Assembly: GCA_036489315.1 (NCBI GenBank)
Contig: DASXFZ010000059.1
Coordinates: 1-64,000 of the forward strand
Reading direction: 5' to 3'
Length of the DNA stretch: 64,000 nucleotides
Source: Candidatus Cybelea sp.
GTDB lineage: Bacteria; Vulcanimicrobiota; Vulcanimicrobiia; Vulcanimicrobiales; Vulcanimicrobiaceae
This document shows, one piece after another, positions 6,733 through 14,342 of the stretch (position 1 is the stretch's first letter; every line of letters starts with the position of its first letter). The position numbers and the translations under genes are program-made. Below the pieces are notes generated by a model. It was not told the origin of the DNA, did not search any database, and was given only the letters and a program-made list of their open reading frames with translations.

Positions 6733-8664
6733 ATGAACCCCGAATGCGAACTCTGCGCCGAGCGTCCCTCCGTAACCACGCTGGGCGGCCGGCGGCTCTG
6801 CAGCGTCTGCGCGCAAAAACGCACGATGTCCAGCGCCCTTCCCTTTGTCGGCGCCGCGCTGGCCGCGGCCGGGCTCATCGCCGGCAGCGCGCTGCTGGCC
6901 GAGAAGCTCCAAGGCTCGGGCAGCGATTCACCGCTCGAAGGGATCGGAAAGCGCTTGCGCGGCGGGACCCCGACGCTGGCGGCCTACTCGCGCGATCTCA
7001 CGCAGCTTGCGCGTGAGAACAAGCTCGATCCCGTCATCGGACGCGACGCCGAGATCGAGCGCGTCATTTCGATTCTCGCGCGCCGCAGCAAGAACAACCC
7101 ATGTCTCGTCGGCGAGCCCGGCGTCGGAAAGACGGCGGTCGTCGAAGGTTTGGCGCAACGCATCGCGTCGGGAAACGTACCGGATTCGCTGCGTGGGAAA
7201 CGGCTGCTCGCGCTCTCGCTCGGGCCGCTGGTTGCCGGCACGAAGTATCGCGGTGAGTTCGAAGGGCGCGTCAAACGAATTCTCGACGAGGTCAAGCGCA
7301 GCGCCCGCGACGTCGTCCTCTTCATCGACGAGCTGCACACCTTGGTGGGGGCTGGGGCCGCCGAAGGCGCTCCGCTCGATCTGAGCTCGATGATCAAACC
7401 GGAACTCGCGCGCGGCGACCTGCAGTGTATCGGTGCGACGACCTTCGACGAGTACCGAAAATACGTCGAATCGGATGCGGCGCTCGAACGCCGCTTCCAA
7501 CCGGTGATGATCGAAGAGCCCAGCATCGAGCAGACAATCGAAATTCTGCGCGGATTGCGTCAGCGTTATGCGACGCACCACCACGTCACGATTCCCGACG
7601 AAACGGTCGAGGTTGCAGCGCAGCTCGCGGCGCGCTATATCGCCGACCGGTTTTTACCCGACAAAGCAATCGATCTCGTCGACGAGGCCGCCGCGTCCGT
7701 CGCTCTTGCGAACAAAGGCGCCGTCGTGTCTCCGGCGGTGACGCCCGGCGACGTCGCCGCCGTCGTGACGCGCTGGACCGGAATTCCGCAGAGTTCGCTC
7801 ACCGAATCCCAGGCGAACCGGCTGCTCGAACTCGAGCAGATCCTCTCCAAACGCGTGATTGGGCAAGAGCGCGCGATCGCGTCGGTCTCGTCGGCGATAC
7901 GCCGGGCACGCACCGGGCTGCACGACCCGCGCAAACCGCTGGGCACCTTCCTTTTCCGCGGCCCGAGCGGCGTCGGCAAGACGGAGCTCGCCAAAGCGCT
8001 CGCGGAGGCGCTCTTCGGCACGGAGAGCGCGCTGGTTCGCGTCGATCTTTCAGAATTCACCGAAGCCCACGGCGTCTCGCGACTCCTCGGCGCTCCGCCA
8101 GGATACGCGGGGCACGACGAACCGGGCCAGCTCACCGAGCCGGTCCGCCGGCGGCCGTACTGTGTCGTGCTCTTTGACGAACTCGAAAAGGCGCACCCCG
8201 AGGTCGCAGCGATCCTGCTGCAGATCCTCGACGAGGGCCGAGTGACCGACGCCAAAGGGCGCACGATCGACTTTCGGCACACGATCATCATTCTCACGAC
8301 CAACCTTGCGGAGGACGAGCTCTCCTTCGCACTGCGAAACGAACTGCTCAATCGAATCGAGGAGATCGTTCCGTTCGAGGAGCTCGGCCTCGCGCAGATC
8401 GAAGCGATCGTCACGATTCACGTCGACGCGCTCGCGGAGCGCCTCGGGGCACGCAACGTGAAGCTCGATCTCTCCGACGACGCGAAGCTCTATCTCGCGC
8501 GCGTCTCGATGGGCGCCGGAAGCGGGGCTCGGTACGTCGCGCGGACCGTTTCGCACTACGTGTCGACACCGCTCTCGACCGCGCTGCTCCGCGGCGAACT
8601 GCGCGACGGCTCGGCGGCGCGCGTCACCCTGGAAGGCGACGCCCTACAAGTTCGCGCCGCCTAA
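6733..8664 (+). CDS. Membrane-anchored Hsp100/Clp-type double AAA+ ATPase with N-terminal zinc ribbon
   Basis: A 643-aa protein unfoldase. Residues 4-26 hold CELC and CSVC, a ClpE-like zinc ribbon. Residues about 36-56 form one hydrophobic helix, so it is probably tethered to the membrane. D1 has Walker A GEPGVGKTA, pore loop GTKYRGEFEGR, Walker B FIDELHTLVG and Arg finger ALERRF. D2 has GPSGVGKTE, pore loop PPGYAGHDE, Walker B LFDELEKAHPE, Arg finger in LLNRIEE and sensor-2 SGARYVAR. There is no Clp_N repeat and no coiled-coil M domain. After sensor-1 TTN only about ten residues precede LNRIEE, where ClpC and ClpA carry a longer segment with the ClpP-docking tripeptide. No clpP or mcsA/B lies nearby. 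Confidence 0.85.
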   Translation: MNPECELCAERPSVTTLGGRRLCSVCAQKRTMSSALPFVGAALAAAGLIAGSALLAEKLQGSGSDSPLEGIGKRLRGGTPTLAAYSRDLTQLARENKLDPVIGRDAEIERVISILARRSKNNPCLVGEPGVGKTAVVEGLAQRIASGNVPDSLRGKRLLALSLGPLVAGTKYRGEFEGRVKRILDEVKRSARDVVLFIDELHTLVGAGAAEGAPLDLSSMIKPELARGDLQCIGATTFDEYRKYVESDAALERRFQPVMIEEPSIEQTIEILRGLRQRYATHHHVTIPDETVEVAAQLAARYIADRFLPDKAIDLVDEAAASVALANKGAVVSPAVTPGDVAAVVTRWTGIPQSSLTESQANRLLELEQILSKRVIGQERAIASVSSAIRRARTGLHDPRKPLGTFLFRGPSGVGKTELAKALAEALFGTESALVRVDLSEFTEAHGVSRLLGAPPGYAGHDEPGQLTEPVRRRPYCVVLFDELEKAHPEVAAILLQILDEGRVTDAKGRTIDFRHTIIILTTNLAEDELSFALRNELLNRIEEIVPFEELGLAQIEAIVTIHVDALAERLGARNVKLDLSDDAKLYLARVSMGAGSGARYVARTVSHYVSTPLSTALLRGELRDGSAARVTLEGDALQVRAA

Positions 8665-8804
8665 CTTTCCAAGCCTCGCCCGCCTAACGCTCCAAGCTCA
8701 GCGAATCCTTTAAATGTTCTCGCTTCGGGACGGTTACATTCCGACAAGGACCGTCTGACCGAGCGCCGCAGCCGGATGCGGAAGGCGCGAGGCAGACCCT
8801 TTAC
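8665..8804. other. Convergent intergenic gap
   Basis: 140 bases between the Clp-type ATPase and the NHL-like lipoprotein, which end toward each other. I see no gene and no convincing terminator hairpin with a T-tract. Confidence 0.5.
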
Positions 8805-10682
8805 CTAGGGCAGCACCGCTGCTCCGGCGTTGGTCGCCGGCGAGAGCGCGAGCGCAAGCGGCAGGCTAATGCCGTTGCTGATTGCGGTCCACGATCCGCT
8901 GACGTAAGGCGGCGCGTATACCGTTACCGTGTTGTTGCCGTAGTTGGCAACGTAGAGATTATTGAGGCCGTCGATCGCGAGGGCCACCGGCTGGCTCTGC
9001 CCGCCGGAGATGGTCGCCGGCGGCCCGGTATAGGGCGCGGCGTACTCCGTTACCGTGTTTGCGCCTTGATTGGGAACGAATAGGTTCGCGGCCCCGTTGA
9101 GGCCGATCGCTCCTTGCTCGTTTACGCCGTTGGTGATCGTCGCAACCGGTCCGCTTTGGCTCGAAAACGGCGGTGAGAACTCGACGACCGAATTGGGCGT
9201 CGAGTTTAGGTTAGCTACGAAGAGATTCCCGCGCTGATCGAGCGCCAGCGAGTTCGGAGCGTTCAGCCCTTTGGAGATTATGGTTGGCGGCGAAATATAC
9301 GGCGGCTGATAGATGGTCACCGTGTTCGACGCTTGATTGACGACGAACAGATCGGAGCTCTGGTCGACGGCGACGCTGACCGGATCTCCAACGCCCGTTG
9401 AGATCGTTGCCATCGGCGAACCGCCGTAGGGCGGCGAGTACGCGGTAACCGTATTGCTCCCGCTGCCGTTGGCGACGAAGAGGTTTTCGCGCGAGTCCAG
9501 CGCCAGCGCCTGAGGATGATTGACGCCGCTTGCGACCGTCGTCGAGACGCTGGCGTACGGCGGCGCGTACACGGTGACGTTTCCCGGCAGGTTTGCGACG
9601 AAGAGATTGCCGGTCGAATCGAAGGCCAAGGCCTGTGGGGCCGAGATCGCGCTTTGCACGGTCGTCAGCGGGAGGTTCGCACCGTTTACGTAGATCGTGA
9701 CGTCGTTTGCGTTCGAGTTTGCGACCGCGAGGATTTGGCGAAGGCCGACGCGAGTCGATCCGCTGCACACCGCATTTGGCTGCGAGCACGGGCTGTTGGG
9801 GCCGGAGTACGTCGCCGATGCGCGCAGAAACGCCGAGCTTGAACTGGGCGAGGCCGACGACGAAACGTAGAAGAGATTCGGGGCGAACGTCGCAGCTTGG
9901 GCGACCGTCAGCGCGAGCGGACCGCCGGCCTGATTCAGCGCAAAGGTTCCCTGCCCGCCGGCGACGATGACGTTTTGACTTGCGTCGAGCATTTCCACCA
10001 GAACCGGATGGCGCCCGGCGCCGTATAGATCCAGCTCCCCCTGCGGGTTCGTTGCGCTCAGCGACGAGGCGGGTACGATCTCGAGCGAGGCGGGCACGCC
10101 GCCGGTCGTGATACCGAAGACGTTCTGTCCGTTCGGCGCCACCGTAAACGCGACCGCGACCGGCGTACCGGCGTTGGGAGCGCCGATCGTTCCGATGTAC
10201 GTTCCCACGGGAATCGAGAGAGAGACTTGGCAGCTCGTGCCGCCGGCTGCGGGAGCACAGCCGCCCGCATTCGGTCCGACGGTTACGACTTGACTGATCG
10301 TGGTTGGGCCGGCGAAGTTGATCGAGAGCACTTGTGCACCGGGCGGCGGCGGCGACGTCGGGTTCACGGCCGCTGACGTCGGAACGGGCGTTGGGAAGGT
10401 GCCGATTCCGGGTGCGCCGCTTAGCGTATTGACGCCGGTCGGCGCGGTGTTTTGCGGCTGCGGAAGCGTGGCGGGAGGCCTACCAAATGCGTTGGGCGGC
10501 AATGCCGGCACAAAAATTCGCAGGACCGCGTTTCCCATCACGCCGCTTCCGCCCGAGCCGCCCGCGTTGGAGAGCGGCATCATCGCCCCCGACTGGCCCG
10601 CGCCGGAGCACCCGCTCGTCGAAGCCGCGGCTAGCGCTGCGGCCAGGCTCCAGACCGCGGGTCGGCGTGCAAGCGAAACCAT
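8805..10682 (-). CDS. Lipoprotein with NHL-like beta-propeller repeats
   Basis: A 625-aa exported lipoprotein. The signal peptide ends in a lipobox STSGC (Cys about 25), followed by a Gly/Ser/Pro-rich linker. The C-terminal half has at least six repeats of about 40-45 residues with the pattern 'ALALD..GNLFVAN...NTVTVYAPPY', plus a weaker first one, which fits a six- or seven-bladed propeller of NHL/SMP-30 type. Such proteins are usually surface ligand-binding or scaffold proteins; the ligand is unknown. It is followed by a TlpA-like gene, but transcription comes from that side, so the two may be co-transcribed. Confidence 0.8.
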   Translation of the reverse strand: MVSLARRPAVWSLAAALAAASTSGCSGAGQSGAMMPLSNAGGSGGSGVMGNAVLRIFVPALPPNAFGRPPATLPQPQNTAPTGVNTLSGAPGIGTFPTPVPTSAAVNPTSPPPPGAQVLSINFAGPTTISQVVTVGPNAGGCAPAAGGTSCQVSLSIPVGTYIGTIGAPNAGTPVAVAFTVAPNGQNVFGITTGGVPASLEIVPASSLSATNPQGELDLYGAGRHPVLVEMLDASQNVIVAGGQGTFALNQAGGPLALTVAQAATFAPNLFYVSSSASPSSSSAFLRASATYSGPNSPCSQPNAVCSGSTRVGLRQILAVANSNANDVTIYVNGANLPLTTVQSAISAPQALAFDSTGNLFVANLPGNVTVYAPPYASVSTTVASGVNHPQALALDSRENLFVANGSGSNTVTAYSPPYGGSPMATISTGVGDPVSVAVDQSSDLFVVNQASNTVTIYQPPYISPPTIISKGLNAPNSLALDQRGNLFVANLNSTPNSVVEFSPPFSSQSGPVATITNGVNEQGAIGLNGAANLFVPNQGANTVTEYAAPYTGPPATISGGQSQPVALAIDGLNNLYVANYGNNTVTVYAPPYVSGSWTAISNGISLPLALALSPATNAGAAVLP

Positions 10683-10686
10683 CGGC

Positions 10687-11190
10687 CTACTGTAATAAGC
10701 GCTCGACGCTGTGCCGCATCTCGAGCGGGGACATTTCGCCGACGACGATCCGCTTCACGATGCCGTCCCTGCCGATGAATACGTGGACCGGGAGCCCATT
10801 GACACGATATTGATCGCGCACGGTTCCGCTGTCGACAACGACGGGATAAATCAAACCGTGTTTCTGGCGGAACTCGCCGGCCTTATGCGCGTTCTCGAGG
10901 ATGTCGACGCCGACGACTTGGAGTCCCTTGGCAGCGTAGTCGCGCTGCAGAGCGCTGATCGCCGGGGCCTCCTCGTTGCACGGATCGCACCAGCTCGCGA
11001 AAAGATTTAAGTAAACCGCCTTGCCGCGCAGGCTTGTCAGCGAAAGCGTCGGTCCGGGCAGGCTCGGTTCGGTCCACGGGGGCGCGGGCTGTCCCACCGC
11101 GGCAATCTGCGTGGATCCCGCGCCGCCGCGCGCGCAGGCGCCGAGGATGCACAGCGCGAGGACGCCAAGTCCCGGCACTCGATTAGCCAT
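10687..11190 (-). CDS. TlpA/ResA-like thioredoxin lipoprotein
   Basis: A 167-aa envelope thiol-disulfide oxidoreductase. The lipobox LGAC follows a short signal peptide, and the redox motif is WCDPC. The opening VGQPAPPW and the closing GLPVHVFIGRDGIV segment are typical of TlpA/ResA proteins that keep apo-cytochrome c or other substrates reduced. The ATG at 11190 overlaps the ribF stop by 8 bases, so this gene is the last of the nus/infB operon. No cytochrome-maturation genes are nearby; the substrate is unknown. Confidence 0.85.
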   Translation of the reverse strand: MANRVPGLGVLALCILGACARGGAGSTQIAAVGQPAPPWTEPSLPGPTLSLTSLRGKAVYLNLFASWCDPCNEEAPAISALQRDYAAKGLQVVGVDILENAHKAGEFRQKHGLIYPVVVDSGTVRDQYRVNGLPVHVFIGRDGIVKRIVVGEMSPLEMRHSVERLLQ

Positions 11191-12097
11191 ACGCCGGATA
11201 TCCGACGGCAGCCGCGTCGCGCTCCATCTGGGCGACCAGTTCGCCGACATCGGGGAAAAGCCGCTGCTCGCGGACCCAGCGAAGGTCGCGAAGCCAGAGT
11301 TCCCGGCCGTAGATCGTGTAGCGGAAGTCGCGGAGCCACGCCTCGACCGTGCGGTACTCGCCGGCGAATTGAGGGTTGCTTCCGATCGATACGAGTGAGG
11401 CATAGTCGCGGCCGTCGTAGCGGGCCGTTGCCGAATAGACTCCATCACTCGGTAGCAACTTTTCGGGAACGCGAATGTTTGCAGTCGGAAAACCCAGCGC
11501 GTGTCCCCGGCCGGCTCCGAGTTCGACGACACCACGAATTTCATAGCCGGCGCCGCCCAGCAGACGGTCGGCCGTCTCGAGCTCTCCGCGCTCGATCAAG
11601 CCGCGTATGCGGGTACTGGAGACGCGCTCACCCTCTGCCTCCACCGGCTTGACGGCCACGACCTCAACCTCGCGCCGCGCGCAAAACTCCCGCATCAACT
11701 GCGTATCGCCGGTTCGCTTGTGCCCGAAACGAAACGTTTCGCCGACGACGATGCCGCGGACGCCCATCCGTTCGACGAGGAGCTTCAGAAACGCATCCGG
11801 CGAAAGCGTGGCAATGCGTTCGTCGAAGCGCACGAAGAAGCACTCCTCAAACCCGGCGTTCGCGAAAAGGCAGAGCCGCTCGAGCGGCGTCGAGATCAGC
11901 GGCGGTTCCGTTCCGGGGCGCAGATGCGCCGCGGGATGCTGGGCAAACGTCAGGACGCCGGCTCGCCAGCCTGGCCGTCGCAGCCGCATCGTCGCTTTCG
12001 CAAGCTCGCGATGGCCGAGATGAAACCCGTCGAAAAAACCGATCGTCAGCACGAGCGGGCGTTCGTTCTCGCGCGTGAGTTCGTGGTTGAGCTTCAC
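11183..12097 (-). CDS. ribF: Bifunctional riboflavin kinase / FAD synthetase RibF
   Basis: Makes FMN and FAD from riboflavin. The FAD-synthetase half has the nucleotidyltransferase motif GFFDGFHLGH and SSTRIRGLI. The kinase half has GFPTANI and VEAWLRDF. Its 304 aa is normal. It overlaps truB by ATGA and lies in the usual distal position of the nus/infB operon. Confidence 0.95.
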   Translation of the reverse strand: MKLNHELTRENERPLVLTIGFFDGFHLGHRELAKATMRLRRPGWRAGVLTFAQHPAAHLRPGTEPPLISTPLERLCLFANAGFEECFFVRFDERIATLSPDAFLKLLVERMGVRGIVVGETFRFGHKRTGDTQLMREFCARREVEVVAVKPVEAEGERVSSTRIRGLIERGELETADRLLGGAGYEIRGVVELGAGRGHALGFPTANIRVPEKLLPSDGVYSATARYDGRDYASLVSIGSNPQFAGEYRTVEAWLRDFRYTIYGRELWLRDLRWVREQRLFPDVGELVAQMERDAAAVGYPAYG

Positions 12098-12975
12098 ACG
12101 AAAACCTTTCGCGGCGCGAGCAGCGTTCCGAGCGCTTCACCAACACCGACGAGGACGCGCGTGTGGTCGCGAACGAAAACATGGCGTCCCGTCGCGCCGG
12201 TCGGTAGCGGCACGACGCGTCCCGCACGAAAATCCGCCGAGCCGCGCAGATCCAAGACGATGGTTGGAAAAGGAATGATGTGCTCGGGCGCAATAAGCGC
12301 GCGCTCCGGCGCCTCGGCGATCTCTTCCATCGCGTGCGCTTCGTAGAGCACGAAAGGACCGGAAGCTTCGCGAACGAGCGCCCCCATGTGCGCGGGAACG
12401 CCGATCGCGGTCCCAAGATCGTGGCAGAGCGTTCGGACGTACGTCCCTTCGCTGCAGGCAACGCGCATCCGCGCAGTCGCCGGCCGGCCGCTCTGCGTGC
12501 CGAGCAGCGTCAAGCCGTAGATCGTCACGCCGCGCGGCTTGCGTTCGACGCTCTTTCCCTCGCGCGCGAGCTCGTACAGGCGCCGTCCCTGATGATGTGC
12601 CGCCGAGTACATCGGCGGCGTTTGCGCGATGCGTCCGATAAAGCCGGACACCGCTTCGCCGAGAAGCTGCGGCCAGGTTTCGGGGACGTCGCCCTCGGCG
12701 ACGGTCTCACCGTGGGCATCCTGCGTTGTCGTCGATCGTCCGAGCACGAGCGTAAAAGCATATCCCTTGCGCTGGTCCTCCAGCAGCGGAATCAAGCGTG
12801 TCGCCTTTCCGATCGCGACCGGAAGCACCCCCGCGGCCTGCGGATCGAGCGTTCCGAGATGTCCGGCGGCAATTTTACGGTCGCCGCCGGCGATCGCGTA
12901 GATTCGGCGTACGCGAGAGACTGCACGTGCCGAGGTTGGCCCCGCGCTCTTGAAAAGATTGACGAAACCGATCAC
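12094..12975 (-). CDS. truB: tRNA pseudouridine-55 synthase TruB
   Basis: Forms pseudouridine 55 in the T-arm of tRNAs. The catalytic motif HLGTLDPQAAGVLP with the essential Asp is present, and GTYVRTLCHDLG fits the family. Its 293 aa is normal. It lies 24 bases after nrnA and overlaps ribF by ATGA. Confidence 0.95.
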   Translation of the reverse strand: MIGFVNLFKSAGPTSARAVSRVRRIYAIAGGDRKIAAGHLGTLDPQAAGVLPVAIGKATRLIPLLEDQRKGYAFTLVLGRSTTTQDAHGETVAEGDVPETWPQLLGEAVSGFIGRIAQTPPMYSAAHHQGRRLYELAREGKSVERKPRGVTIYGLTLLGTQSGRPATARMRVACSEGTYVRTLCHDLGTAIGVPAHMGALVREASGPFVLYEAHAMEEIAEAPERALIAPEHIIPFPTIVLDLRGSADFRAGRVVPLPTGATGRHVFVRDHTRVLVGVGEALGTLLAPRKVFV

Positions 12976-12999
12976 GTCTCTAACGACGGACGGGCTTCG

Positions 13000-13980
13000 C
13001 TACAAACCTTCCGCGACCAGCGCCGCTTCGACGTTCTCGATCGCATCGCCGAGCGGGCCGGTGTACGTTAGTCCGGAAGCGCGAAAATGCCCGCCGCCTC
13101 CCAAACGGCCGGCAGCGGCCTGGACGTTAAGGCATCCGTTGGAGCGCAGCGAGACGCGGATTTCGCCGGCGATCGCTTTGAAGAGCGCGGCAACCTCGAC
13201 GCCTTCCTGACCGAGCAGCACGTTAACCGTGTCTTCGGTATCCTCTCCGTCGGCGCCGGTCTGCGCGAGCATCGCATCGTCGACGTACGAATAACAATAT
13301 CTTCCGTTGTGTTCGAAGCGCATTACATCGATGATCCGGCCGAGCAGCTTCGTCGCCGCCACTCGCTTATTGGCAAAGATCTCGCGGGTGATCCGCTCCT
13401 TGTCCGCCCCGGCACGCATCAGCTCTGCGGCGTCCTCGAGTACCTCCGGCGTCGTGTTCGAATGCATGAACCCGCCGGTATCGGTCATGATCGCCGCGAG
13501 AATGCATGTAGCGATCTCGCCATCGAGCTTCATCCCTAGCGCGCGCAGGATTCGCAGAACGACGCTGCCGGTCGAGCACTCGCTCTCGAGCACGAAGTTG
13601 AGTTTTCCGAAGAGCATATTGCCGAGATGATGGTCGATATCGAGCATATTCTCGCGCGAGACCCGCGGCAGCTGATCCCCCGCACGCTGCCAGTCGCTCA
13701 TATCGCAGAAGACGTAGAGCGTGTCGGGCGGCAAAGATTCGGGGACCTTGTTGCTGACCGACTGCGCTCCAGGCAGAAAGCGCAGGTTGCGGGGCACGCT
13801 GTCCTGCTGGAAGTAGCAAACGCGCTTGCCAAGCTTTTGGAGCGCGAGGCCGAGCGCCAATCCCGCACCGAGCGTATCGCCGTCGGGCTTGACGTGACTG
13901 ACCATCACGAACGAACTGCGGCCACGCAGCTCCTCGACGACTTCTTGTACCGAGGCAACGCGGGGCTTACTCTCGATCAT
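13000..13980 (-). CDS. nrnA: NrnA-type DHH/DHHA1 bifunctional oligoribonuclease / pAp phosphatase
   Basis: A 326-aa phosphodiesterase that degrades nanoRNA and/or 3'-phosphoadenosine-5'-phosphate. The metal motifs are HVKPDGDTLG, a central CDMSDW, and DIDHHLGN. The DHHA1 domain ends with the RNA-binding RLGGGGHFRASG. ATG 13980 overlaps the rbfA stop (ATGA). Its place between rbfA and truB is the standard Gram-positive-style order. Confidence 0.92.
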   Translation of the reverse strand: MIESKPRVASVQEVVEELRGRSSFVMVSHVKPDGDTLGAGLALGLALQKLGKRVCYFQQDSVPRNLRFLPGAQSVSNKVPESLPPDTLYVFCDMSDWQRAGDQLPRVSRENMLDIDHHLGNMLFGKLNFVLESECSTGSVVLRILRALGMKLDGEIATCILAAIMTDTGGFMHSNTTPEVLEDAAELMRAGADKERITREIFANKRVAATKLLGRIIDVMRFEHNGRYCYSYVDDAMLAQTGADGEDTEDTVNVLLGQEGVEVAALFKAIAGEIRVSLRSNGCLNVQAAAGRLGGGGHFRASGLTYTGPLGDAIENVEAALVAEGL

Positions 13981-14342
13981 TCGCTCTCCTTCGATGGCGA
14001 TTGCGCCACGGCGGCGCGCAGCGTCTTCGCGAGTTCGATCGCGCGCTCGGCCGAGCGATCCTCGACGAAGACCAGCTCGGGCGTATAGCGCAGATCGATC
14101 TTGCGGCCAAGTTCGCCGCGCAGAAAGCGTCCGGCGTGCTGGAGCGCGTCGAGCGACTGACGCGCTTGGTGCCGGTCGCCAATCACCGAGACGAAGACCT
14201 TGCAGCGGCGCAGGTCGTCTCCGACCTCGACGCGCGTTACGGTGACGAACGCGAGGCGAGGATCCTGCAGCTCCTGCGAGATCAGCATGCCGAGGATCCG
14301 TTGGATCTCGTGGTCGATCTTGGCGATTCGTTGTGCCTTCAC
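13977..14342 (-). CDS. rbfA: Ribosome-binding factor A
   Basis: A 121-aa 30S maturation factor with a KH-like fold. The family patterns are RIAKIDHEIQRILGMLI near the start, the LQDPRLAFVTVTRVEV strand and LRYTPELVFVEDRSAE. GTG 14342 overlaps the infB stop as GTGA; a longer frame upstream runs antisense to infB. Confidence 0.92.
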   Translation of the reverse strand: MKAQRIAKIDHEIQRILGMLISQELQDPRLAFVTVTRVEVGDDLRRCKVFVSVIGDRHQARQSLDALQHAGRFLRGELGRKIDLRYTPELVFVEDRSAERAIELAKTLRAAVAQSPSKESE

